From Bacillota bacterium (GTDB lineage: Bacteria; Bacillota; Clostridia; Acetivibrionales; JAFADI01), in the NCBI GenBank assembly GCA_023424965.1, contig JAFADI010000023.1:1-21311 (forward strand): a stretch of 21,311 nucleotides of DNA, written 5' to 3'. The stretch's first letter is position 1. Every line of letters begins with the position of its first letter. The notes beneath the pieces were generated by a model. That model made no database searches and had not been told where the DNA came from. It saw only the letters and a program-made list of their open reading frames with translations. Positions 14,463 through 20,885 of this stretch are shown piece by piece. Made by a program: the position numbers and the translations under genes.

Positions 14463-14881
14463 TTTTTTATCTCATCAACAGCTGTGCTGATATCCCTGTC
14501 AAAGCCGTTGATTTCCTGGACCTTCTGCACCAAAGCCGAATATTCTCCGGCCAGAAGCATTTTTTTCACCAGCGCGTCGGCTCCCATCACCCCGTAGGAT
14601 TTCTGGAGTTCCGCATTTTTCAGATCGGGAAAAACCACGCTTGCCACCACAAGCTTCCCCAGGTATTCCTCGGGTACGGTTTCCTTCACCTTTGCTCCGT
14701 TTGCGCCCTTTGCCAGCCTCGTGGCAGATTTCCGTATTTCCTCGTTTTCCGCTTCCGTCATGGTCCTCAGCTTCCAAGGGATGGCCCTGCCATCCCCATC
14801 CTTAAACCTGTCGGATACAATAAAATCCTCGGTTCCGTTTCCTGCAGCATTTTGTGCAAAAAACGCCTGTAAATCGCTCAT
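14459..14881 (-). CDS. xkdN: XkdN-like tail assembly chaperone (short form)
   Basis: 140 aa. ATG at 14881 with AAGGAGG 10 nt upstream. The N-terminal MSDLQAFFAQNAAGNGTEDF and RFKDGDGRAIPWKLRTMTEA, then a conserved KETVPEEYLGKLVVASVVFP DLK region, identify the XkdN/YqbN tail chaperone family. The protein coats the tape measure before the tube polymerises and is absent from the finished particle. The gene ends ATA AAA AAC TGA, so the heptamer A AAA AAC sits directly before the stop codon. Part of the ribosomes should slip -1 and make the extended form. Confidence 0.92.
   Translation of the reverse strand: MSDLQAFFAQNAAGNGTEDFIVSDRFKDGDGRAIPWKLRTMTEAENEEIRKSATRLAKGANGAKVKETVPEEYLGKLVVASVVFPDLKNAELQKSYGVMGADALVKKMLLAGEYSALVQKVQEINGFDRDISTAVDEIKN
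14462..14468 (-). promoter_or_regulatory. Programmed -1 ribosomal frameshift site (A AAA AAC)
   Basis: A canonical X XXY YYZ heptamer in the correct zero-frame register (AT-A AAA AAC-TGA). The stop codon UGA follows immediately, and the -1 frame is open for 58 codons. A stop codon next to the heptamer usually supports slippage. GATCGAGGAGGGCGAC downstream is purine-rich, but I see no clear pseudoknot by eye. AGGAGG lies downstream of the site, not upstream. Confidence 0.87.
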
Positions 14882-14896
14882 ATGTCCGTATCCTCC

Positions 14897-15352
14897 TTAC
14901 CGTACCGGTTCTGTGAACTGCTCCAGAATATCGTAGTCGTCAAAGGTAAATGCCAGTTCTTCTTCCATCATATCATCGCTGGTGGCGTCGAACTGGGCGG
15001 CGGAAATACTGTCCAGGTTGCAGTTTTTCAGCACCGTGGTCTGTCTTCCCACGGTGGAGGTGGGGTCTTCATTGGTAACAGTGATATCAAAATAAAAATC
15101 CTTGCCTGATTTTATGTAGTTCCTTACCAGATCGCGGAAAATACTCGTAATGTAGTACACCGTCAAAGTGCCGCTTCCGCTCCAGCCTCCGGCCTTTTTT
15201 CCCACATTGGTCCTGCCCAGAACGGGAACATCGGACTTGTTCTTCTCAATGGTAGACTCCAGCTTTTTTGCGTAAAACAGTTCTTCCGTCCGCCCATCGA
15301 TTGAAATATAAGCTTTTGCATGCTTCCCGGATATTGCATCCTGTGTGTTCAT
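14897..15352 (-). CDS. xkdM: XkdM-like tail tube protein
   Basis: 151 aa. It forms the inner tube. I chose ATG at 15352 because GGAG lies 9 nt upstream and MNTQDAISGKHAKAYISIDG aligns with the usual XkdM N-terminus. A TTG start at 15367 would add 5 residues. Family features are ISGK near the start, the block IEKNKSDVPVLGRTNVGKKA, then GSGTLTVYYITSIF and a C-terminal EEELAFTFDDYDILEQF. It lies 25 bp after the sheath gene and 15 bp before xkdN. Confidence 0.94.
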   Translation of the reverse strand: MNTQDAISGKHAKAYISIDGRTEELFYAKKLESTIEKNKSDVPVLGRTNVGKKAGGWSGSGTLTVYYITSIFRDLVRNYIKSGKDFYFDITVTNEDPTSTVGRQTTVLKNCNLDSISAAQFDATSDDMMEEELAFTFDDYDILEQFTEPVR

Positions 15353-15377
15353 ATACAAATTCTCCAACCCCTTTCGT

Positions 15378-16691
15378 TTATCCCACTGTGACTTTTACAT
15401 AAATTTTTTCAATGGCATCTACCGGCTGTACATAGCTTTCGATATACACGCTGTCCCCGTCATTCCCCTGCGCGATACGGATATCCGTCTGCGAGTCAAA
15501 GTTCTGGACAGCTTCCATTCCCTGCAAGCTTTCCAGATACTTTACGCATTCGTTTTTCAGCAGGTTCCGGCCGTCTGCATTGTTGGACACCTTGCCCAGA
15601 TAGAAACTGCTGAAGATGCGGACAAAGTCGTTGTTTACACCATCCAGCACCCGGATGACCCTGTTTTTCGCCAGGGCTTTGCCTTTCTCCGGAGTAAAGC
15701 TTGTGAGGGTGTTGATGTCCTGCTCTACAACCGCCTTGTTGTCATTGGCCGTAAAAACAAATTCTCCGGCTTTCAGAGCGTCGATGATCTGGCTGTTGGT
15801 ATACCTTGGCGTTACATCCACCGCGTCGTCATAGGCGGCATAGGTCAAGCTTTCGTTAAGCTTTGCCCCCGCTGTGGCCCCTGCAACCCATGCCGTGCAC
15901 TGGGCGGGAGTCAGGCTTGCTCCGTCCGACAGCACCACGCCGTTTCTCACACTGATGACACCTTCATCATCGGCCTGTGGGTAGTTTTCAACGACCACCT
16001 GGATTTTCTTCCCCTCCTCCCTGAGTCTTTTGACAAAGGCCACAAACAAGGCTTTCAGGGTATTGTCCGTCACTGGCAGCGCCATGGTGTTGAAGTCAAA
16101 CACTTCGATAGCCGTCAGATAGTCTGTATAATTCTGATTGGTGACGGTCCCGTCGGAGCCTCCGGTCAAAGGAGTTCCTGCGGTCTCGGTCAGCGCGCCC
16201 GTACCGGAAAAGGTCACCCAGTCATTGGCCACCAGGCCTCCAATACTTGCAACGGTTTGTGTGTCCGCCACAACCCCATCAACCCGTGTGGCGACGTCAA
16301 AGAGTTCTTCATTGTCAATGTTCCCGGCGATGGTGACGGTGAGGTCGTTGCCGCGAGTTCCTCCCCATTTTGCCATGACTGTCAGATTTCCAGCGGTGGC
16401 TGCCGCCTTGACGCCGGTATTGACGCGGTAAACCAGAAGGGTATTGGCCCGCTTGAGAGCCTCCCTGACCAGAACCAACTGGGGAGCCGTTATGGGGTAC
16501 CCCAGTAATGCCGTGGTATCAGCCCCTGCCTGTAAGGCCAGCACCTTTCCCGGTTCTCCCCAGGAAAGTGCCAGAGGTATGGTGGTGATTCCCCTCTCTC
16601 CTACAGTGCCCACCGTCTGGGGTTCCGAATTGAAATTGACGTACACCCCGGGGCGTACCTTGTTTTGTGTGTTCCATGTTCCTGCTGCCAT
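15378..16691 (-). CDS. xkdK: XkdK-like contractile tail sheath protein
   Basis: 437 aa, near the family norm. The sheath surrounds the tube and contracts on target contact, which makes this tail a myophage-type one. The N-terminus has KVRPGVYVNFNSEPQ and ERGITTIPLALSWGEPGKVL, then LVREALKRANTLLVYRVNTG. The variable outer domain lies at about 110-200. The conserved C-terminal core includes FVRIFSSFYLGKVSNNADGR NLL and KIYVKVTVG at the end. Its ATG directly follows the stop of the YqzN-like gene (TAAATG). AAGGAGG lies inside that gene's end. Confidence 0.96.
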   Translation of the reverse strand: MAAGTWNTQNKVRPGVYVNFNSEPQTVGTVGERGITTIPLALSWGEPGKVLALQAGADTTALLGYPITAPQLVLVREALKRANTLLVYRVNTGVKAAATAGNLTVMAKWGGTRGNDLTVTIAGNIDNEELFDVATRVDGVVADTQTVASIGGLVANDWVTFSGTGALTETAGTPLTGGSDGTVTNQNYTDYLTAIEVFDFNTMALPVTDNTLKALFVAFVKRLREEGKKIQVVVENYPQADDEGVISVRNGVVLSDGASLTPAQCTAWVAGATAGAKLNESLTYAAYDDAVDVTPRYTNSQIIDALKAGEFVFTANDNKAVVEQDINTLTSFTPEKGKALAKNRVIRVLDGVNNDFVRIFSSFYLGKVSNNADGRNLLKNECVKYLESLQGMEAVQNFDSQTDIRIAQGNDGDSVYIESYVQPVDAIEKIYVKVTVG

Positions 16692-16862
16692 TTACTTTTC
16701 CTCCTTTTTTAGAAATCCTTCGATAATTTCATGCACCTGGGAAGGAGTGTAGGTCTTCCCATCCTCCAGGAGTGCATTGAGCAGATCATGTCGGCCTTCG
16801 GAATATTTTCCGGAGGCCATGAACTGCTTTTTCGTGTACGCTTTCTCAGTCTTTTTGCTCAT
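16692..16862 (-). CDS. YqzN/XkzB-like small phage protein
   Basis: 56 aa. The ATG at 16862 overlaps the tail terminator gene by 4 nt (ATGA), and the stop abuts the sheath ATG. The sequence SKKTEKAYTKKQFMASGKYS is followed by RHDLLNALLEDGKTYTPSQV and HEIIEGFLKK. A basic N-terminus with a 'RDLLNALL-(D/N)-(4)-Y-(T/S)' block just before the sheath gene is typical of the YqzN/YkzM-type proteins of the skin and PBSX elements. The function is unknown. Confidence 0.78.
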   Translation of the reverse strand: MSKKTEKAYTKKQFMASGKYSEGRHDLLNALLEDGKTYTPSQVHEIIEGFLKKEEK

Positions 16863-17281
16863 TTCACATATCCTCCCTGTTCTACGGTCTGCATGACTGG
16901 AGCTTGCGGCGTATCCTTCCGTAACAGAAATGCATAATTAACGGGAAAGTGCAATATCCCGTCTATGGTCTCATGGCTCATGCCGCTGGCCGGAAGCCGG
17001 ACTCCGTCAACTTCGACCTGTTCCACTGCGCCGTATAGTGTTTCAGCCACGTCATACAGGCCCTGGCTGCCTGTGCCAAAATATTGGATGTCAAACTGGC
17101 ATACCCGGCGGTACCGGGCCCCCATCTCCTGGGTCTGGGAACCTTTCAGCAGTTTGACCAGAAAATAGGGCTTCTGGGGTTGCTGGCCAGAGTCTTCATT
17201 GTAGATCTCAGTCTCAGGGAAGTGGTAATTCAGATTTTGGATTATCCCATTCCGGAGTCCGTTGATTGTTATTAATCCCAC
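16859..17281 (-). CDS. Tail terminator protein (DUF6838/XkdJ-position family)
   Basis: 140 aa. It caps the tail tube at its upper end and, in phages, joins tail to head. The start is GTG at 17281, with the strong site AAGGGAGGTGA 5 nt upstream. Features are NGLRNGIIQNLNYHFPETEI, the strand YFLVKLLKGSQTQEMGARYR, then RVCQFDIQYFG and a C-terminal INYAFLLRK-like strand (PVNYAFLLRKD), as in small tail terminators encoded directly before the sheath in clostridial prophages. It is the first gene of the contractile operon and sits 46 bp after the T-run of a terminator. No head or connector gene precedes it. Confidence 0.8.
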   Translation of the reverse strand: MGLITINGLRNGIIQNLNYHFPETEIYNEDSGQQPQKPYFLVKLLKGSQTQEMGARYRRVCQFDIQYFGTGSQGLYDVAETLYGAVEQVEVDGVRLPASGMSHETIDGILHFPVNYAFLLRKDTPQAPVMQTVEQGGYVK

Positions 17282-17326
17282 TTTGTCACCTCCCTTCTAT
17301 GGCGACGGGCACCTGGTTTTAGGGTG

Positions 17327-17354
17327 AAAAAAGGCACCCTGGATGGAGTGCCTT
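17327..17354 (-). terminator. Rho-independent terminator between the two tail modules
   Basis: On the minus strand AAGGCACTC (17354-17346) pairs with GGGTGCCTT (17339-17331), one G-T pair included. A run of six T follows at 17332-17327. It closes the siphophage-type unit. I see no promoter consensus in the 45 bp before the next gene. Confidence 0.9.
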
Positions 17355-17395
17355 GGTCCAAATACGAAGCACGAAGAGTAGTACCCTTCCATGGC

Positions 17396-17548
17396 CTATA
17401 CAATCAAGTCCTGCTTCCCATCGGCAATCAGTATTGCGTTGATATCTGCCTTGAATCTGGCCAGCTTTGCATTGGATACTACCATGGGGTAATCCAGCCT
17501 GCCATCTTCGATTCCTTGTGCCAAATATAATGCCATAGGTTCGCTCAT
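17396..17548 (-). CDS. Small phage protein after the siphophage-type fibre, function unknown
   Basis: 50 aa. I chose the ATG at 17548 because GAAGGGAG lies 7 nt upstream; a longer frame is open above but overlaps the previous gene. The sequence MSEPMALYLAQGIEDGRLDY continues with VVSNAKLARFKADINAILIA and DGKQDLIV. It is helical, has no membrane segment and belongs to no family I can name. It takes the same place as the CD1375-like protein of the other module: after the XkdW-like gene and before a terminator. Confidence 0.7.
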   Translation of the reverse strand: MSEPMALYLAQGIEDGRLDYPMVVSNAKLARFKADINAILIADGKQDLIV

Positions 17549-17564
17549 CTTTTTTCTCCCTTCA

Positions 17565-17879
17565 TTAGTAGTACAATAAAATAAAGTCAACCGCTGCTTG
17601 CGTTGACTTTAAATCCTGCCTGAGTTTTGCGTTTTCCTCTTTCAGTATTTCAATATCTGTTTTAGGGGTGGGTGGAGGTTCAGGGGGAATATACTCCCCA
17701 GGTTCCTGAGAAAGTTGGGCAATAAACATGTCCCTGATTTCCTCTGCACGCTCAAGTGTTGCTATGGGTTCGTTGGTTTGAAAATCGATGGCCTGCTCCA
17801 ACCTAAATTTTGATTCTAAATCAATTATGATAATTACAAAGCTGCCGGAATTTTCATGTATACTGCCTTCGATAGTCAT
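17565..17879 (-). CDS. XkdW-like fibre-associated protein (siphophage-type module)
   Basis: 104 aa. The ATG at 17879 follows AGGAGGCG at 7 nt. An N-terminal beta-rich part (FVIIIIDLESKFRLEQAIDF) leads to a helix, a proline hinge (YIPPEPPPTPK, about 63-73) and a C-terminal coiled coil (TDIEILKEENAKLRQDLKST). Proteins with this layout, domain plus proline hinge plus coiled coil, often follow tail fibres in Firmicutes phages; the role is unproven, possibly fibre assembly. It starts 12 bp after the fibre stop. It parallels 4937-5275 in size and layout but shows little obvious residue identity to it. Confidence 0.68.
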   Translation of the reverse strand: MTIEGSIHENSGSFVIIIIDLESKFRLEQAIDFQTNEPIATLERAEEIRDMFIAQLSQEPGEYIPPEPPPTPKTDIEILKEENAKLRQDLKSTQAAVDFILLYY

Positions 17880-17891
17880 ATTTATCGCCTC

Positions 17892-19790
17892 CTAATATTT
17901 AAGATTATATTTAAAAGAATTAACAGGATTAGCAATATAAACAGCAGAAATATCCGTTGGTACCCCAACAAATACCACTGAAAAAGATGGTGGCGGCACC
18001 ACATCAACTCGATTTCCATCCACAAAATTAAAAACACTTATTCCGTTTCCACCGTTGGACGACATTAGACATCTATAACTACACGTTGCGCCTGGATTAG
18101 CGCCATACCCAAACCTATAAGGCGATGACATTGAACTATTAAAAGTAGTTATATCGGGAAACTTTCCAGATGAAGTATACATCAACATATTAGATAATTT
18201 TATAGCAACATTCGAAACAGGGGGCAAAACATAGTCTCCATCTTTAATAAGCGACATAGAACTAGGTATATAGTATCCAGTTCCTCCCCAATATGATTGA
18301 CCAGCGTATAAGGTTGCCGTGACATCGCCATTTCCTACATTACCGGAAGATATAGCAGCGCCTGTCGTTATGTTTATTTTATAGTATGGAACGCTAGTCG
18401 AATTAACCCAGCCAACCACAAGAAAAGTATTATTATCTATTTCCATGCCAAAGCCATATCCGCCGCCAGAAGCCGAGCCTGGTGACATTTGAGCAATCAA
18501 TGTCCAAGTACCGCTATAATACGTATATAAATTTCTTTGATAGTTGGGCGAAAGACTGTTATCATTACTAAAAGATACAAAAACTCTACCGTTAGGGCAA
18601 ACATAAGCCATTTCTATATTGGTAAGATAACTTGACAAAGTCCCTAAAGGCCATGCTCCCAAATCTGTAACAACCCCAGTCACAACATTAACTTTTCTCA
18701 TTGAAGTACCACTATAATAGTAATAAAATTCAAAAGCATCTGTCATACCCTTAAATATAGCATTTACGGCAGCATAACTAGATGAAAAACCAACATACAA
18801 ATTCTGAAAACCTCTTCTAATTTCATTTGCATGTTTCCCATCCAGTAAATCTGCATTCAAATTGGTATTTACAGAGCCATTGGATATGGGCACATTCCCA
18901 GATGCATTCCCAACTGCACTCGCGTTCAGTTTCCCATTCCATGTTGTCCTCTCCCCCGCCGTTATATGCGCTGTACTATCCCCCACATGCGCCGTCAGAT
19001 TCCCCTGCACCGCATCCACCGTATCCTTTCGGGCGATGTCGTCGGCCGCACTGGGGGAAGCTACCTTTGCCCTGCCGCTGGCATCTCGCATCATGATCCT
19101 GCTGGCGGTGGCCGCTGCTGTAGCCCCATGAGGGTTTGTCAATGCGGCATGAGCATCGACTTTTGCCTGAGCCCCCGCAGGAGTTTCGTGACCGGTATGC
19201 GGCGCCGAGGCATTCACATGGGCGTCAAAGTTTTCCTGCAGTACATACTCTCCCGATGTGACTCCGATGGCCACATTGGCGATCCCGCACAGGCTGCTGT
19301 TCTGGCGCTCGTCTGTCAACACCGCTGTGTTGAGGGTGGTCACCGCGGCGGGTATCCGTATGTTTGCCAGGCTTAACTGATATACCGTATTGCTCCTGGT
19401 GAGTTCCGGAGCGGAAGGCACAACAGCTGCAAGTCCGGATAAGGTCTTGATCTCAACGGCCCGGACCTCATCGGTCAGGTTGAGCTCCAGTACAACCCTG
19501 TCGATTCTGTCATACAGGGGATCTCCCACCGTGTGGGTAAGTTCTACGGGCTCGGAATACACCTCAACCCCATACCCCTGGATAAGGGCGCTCCCCACCT
19601 CCACCTTGGTTTTCATCGTTCCTGGCACGGTGGATACCTTTAATTCATTGCTGATGATTCCCCCACGGGGGATGATGACACCATCCGTAAAAAATGTCTT
19701 AAACCTGTTGGCAAACCGGTCTGCGCCGTATTTTCTGTCATAGTCACCAGCCACAAGCTTGGCTTTAAAAAAATCACTCCGATAAGGCAT
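17892..19790 (-). CDS. Siphophage-type tail fibre/receptor-binding protein
   Basis: 632 aa. ATG at 19790 with AGGAGAGG 5 nt upstream. Residues 1-180 (DRKYGADRFANRFKTFFTDG; later VYSEPVELTHTVGDPLYDRI) form the attachment domain seen in baseplate/fibre proteins of Firmicutes siphophages. Residues about 185-310 are a shaft with repeated His-rich short motifs (HVNASAPHTGH, HAALTNPHG, HVGDSTAHI). NLNADLLDGKHANEI is the collar motif of phage fibres. The C-terminal 300 residues are Tyr/Ser/Gly-rich with recurring strands (YYYSGTSMRKVNVVTG; LYTYYSGTWTLIAQM; PYYKINITTGA) and may form a beta-propeller. This part is far more AT-rich than the first half, a sign of exchange. It most likely recognises the target surface. 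Confidence 0.85.
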   Translation of the reverse strand: MPYRSDFFKAKLVAGDYDRKYGADRFANRFKTFFTDGVIIPRGGIISNELKVSTVPGTMKTKVEVGSALIQGYGVEVYSEPVELTHTVGDPLYDRIDRVVLELNLTDEVRAVEIKTLSGLAAVVPSAPELTRSNTVYQLSLANIRIPAAVTTLNTAVLTDERQNSSLCGIANVAIGVTSGEYVLQENFDAHVNASAPHTGHETPAGAQAKVDAHAALTNPHGATAAATASRIMMRDASGRAKVASPSAADDIARKDTVDAVQGNLTAHVGDSTAHITAGERTTWNGKLNASAVGNASGNVPISNGSVNTNLNADLLDGKHANEIRRGFQNLYVGFSSSYAAVNAIFKGMTDAFEFYYYYSGTSMRKVNVVTGVVTDLGAWPLGTLSSYLTNIEMAYVCPNGRVFVSFSNDNSLSPNYQRNLYTYYSGTWTLIAQMSPGSASGGGYGFGMEIDNNTFLVVGWVNSTSVPYYKINITTGAAISSGNVGNGDVTATLYAGQSYWGGTGYYIPSSMSLIKDGDYVLPPVSNVAIKLSNMLMYTSSGKFPDITTFNSSMSSPYRFGYGANPGATCSYRCLMSSNGGNGISVFNFVDGNRVDVVPPPSFSVVFVGVPTDISAVYIANPVNSFKYNLKY

Positions 19791-19806
19791 TCAATCCTCT
19801 CCTTTC

Positions 19807-20883
19807 CTATCTGCTGGCCAGCTGGTTGATTTGTTTTTGCTGGCTTTTTATGCTGCTTAAAAACGACGGGTATTTTTCTCCGAAGGTAATTTCCACCCCG
19901 TCCGCCTGCCCCTGCTGGTAGGTTTCCTTTACCTCTGTAATGCGTGTGTCCATAGTTATTCCAAGACGCTTATCCTGTACAGTCACCCGGTCTCCCAGAT
20001 CATAATCCTTCTGATAAGTAAGGTTTCCGTAAGGATTTATCCTGGCCTCAAAATTCATGGCGCCGGGATTCTGTCCCGCCAATCCCCGGTTTACAAGTTC
20101 TCCTTCATCCTCCGTGTCACGGGCATCCTGAAAGGCTTCAAACCGCCGGATGCCGGAGAAAGCTCCTACTCTGACGATGATCCTGTCCTCTTCTTCGCCC
20201 CGGCCTCCAACATATACCTGGTTCTGTGCGTCGGCCATGCTGTCCGTATAGGTTTGTGAAAGAATATTGTCATATTCCAGCGAGAAAATTGCCGGAGGAT
20301 GAAGGCCATTTCCCACGGTCCTGTTCAGACCGGGATAGGTGTCAAATACGATTTTCTTTTCATCCAGGTCCAGGGTGAAAAAATATCCCTGGCCGGCGGC
20401 CTGAAGCACCCGCATGACCTCATCGTTCAAATTTTTGTACCGCGTTCTGTCGGTAATCCCCGCTCCATCCCGGACAGATGCGGTTTGCATGTAATGTACG
20501 GCTCTGTCCGGGTCCAAAGGGGATACCAGGTTATTTTGAATGTACTGCTTTACCACGGCGTCCGCACTTCCTGTGGCAGTGTCGTAGGCCAGATTGGGCG
20601 GGACGGTTAACCTCTTGGCCAGCGTTTTCCCAAAGCTGAAGGCCGTTATCTTGACCATGGCCACTCCGGGATAATCCACCGACCGGTGCAGAATCTCAAA
20701 GACCTTTCTTTCTCCCGCCCACAGGATGCTGTACCTGGAGAGTCTTTCCGCATTCCGGGACTGCAACGGGATTGTCATCTCCAGGGTCTCAATGCCCAGA
20801 TATTTGCGGGCAATGATGCAGCTCTGGAAATCGTCAATCTCTCCAGCGAGGTTCAGCTCGCTGTCAAAAAGCCGGATAATCAT
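19807..20883 (-). CDS. Tail hub protein, Siphovirus ReqiPepy6 Gp37-like family
   Basis: 358 aa. It is the tail-tip hub of a non-contractile tail, structurally related to gp27-type hubs. The N-terminus MIIRLFDSELNLAGEIDDFQ, the block RKYLGIETLEMTIPL and VVKQYIQNNLVSPLDPDRAV, and a C-terminal YQKDYDLGDRVTVQDKRLGI with ITEVKETYQQGQADGVEITF are typical of the Gp37-like family found in Firmicutes siphophages downstream of Dit. No peptidase or lysozyme domain is fused, unlike many Tal proteins. The start is 2 nt after the Dit stop; the fibre follows 16 bp after its stop. Confidence 0.9.
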   Translation of the reverse strand: MIIRLFDSELNLAGEIDDFQSCIIARKYLGIETLEMTIPLQSRNAERLSRYSILWAGERKVFEILHRSVDYPGVAMVKITAFSFGKTLAKRLTVPPNLAYDTATGSADAVVKQYIQNNLVSPLDPDRAVHYMQTASVRDGAGITDRTRYKNLNDEVMRVLQAAGQGYFFTLDLDEKKIVFDTYPGLNRTVGNGLHPPAIFSLEYDNILSQTYTDSMADAQNQVYVGGRGEEEDRIIVRVGAFSGIRRFEAFQDARDTEDEGELVNRGLAGQNPGAMNFEARINPYGNLTYQKDYDLGDRVTVQDKRLGITMDTRITEVKETYQQGQADGVEITFGEKYPSFLSSIKSQQKQINQLASR

Positions 20884-20885
20884 AC

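Noticed and set aside
15353..15367. TTG start that would lengthen the tail tube protein by five residues
   Set aside because: Possible, since GAAAGGGG lies upstream, but the ATG at 15352 has GGAG at good spacing and gives the usual family N-terminus.
15345..16508. 387-codon open frame on the plus strand opposite the sheath gene
   Set aside because: It is antisense to a clearly conserved sheath protein, its translation is low-complexity and matches no family, and it has no ribosome-binding site of note.
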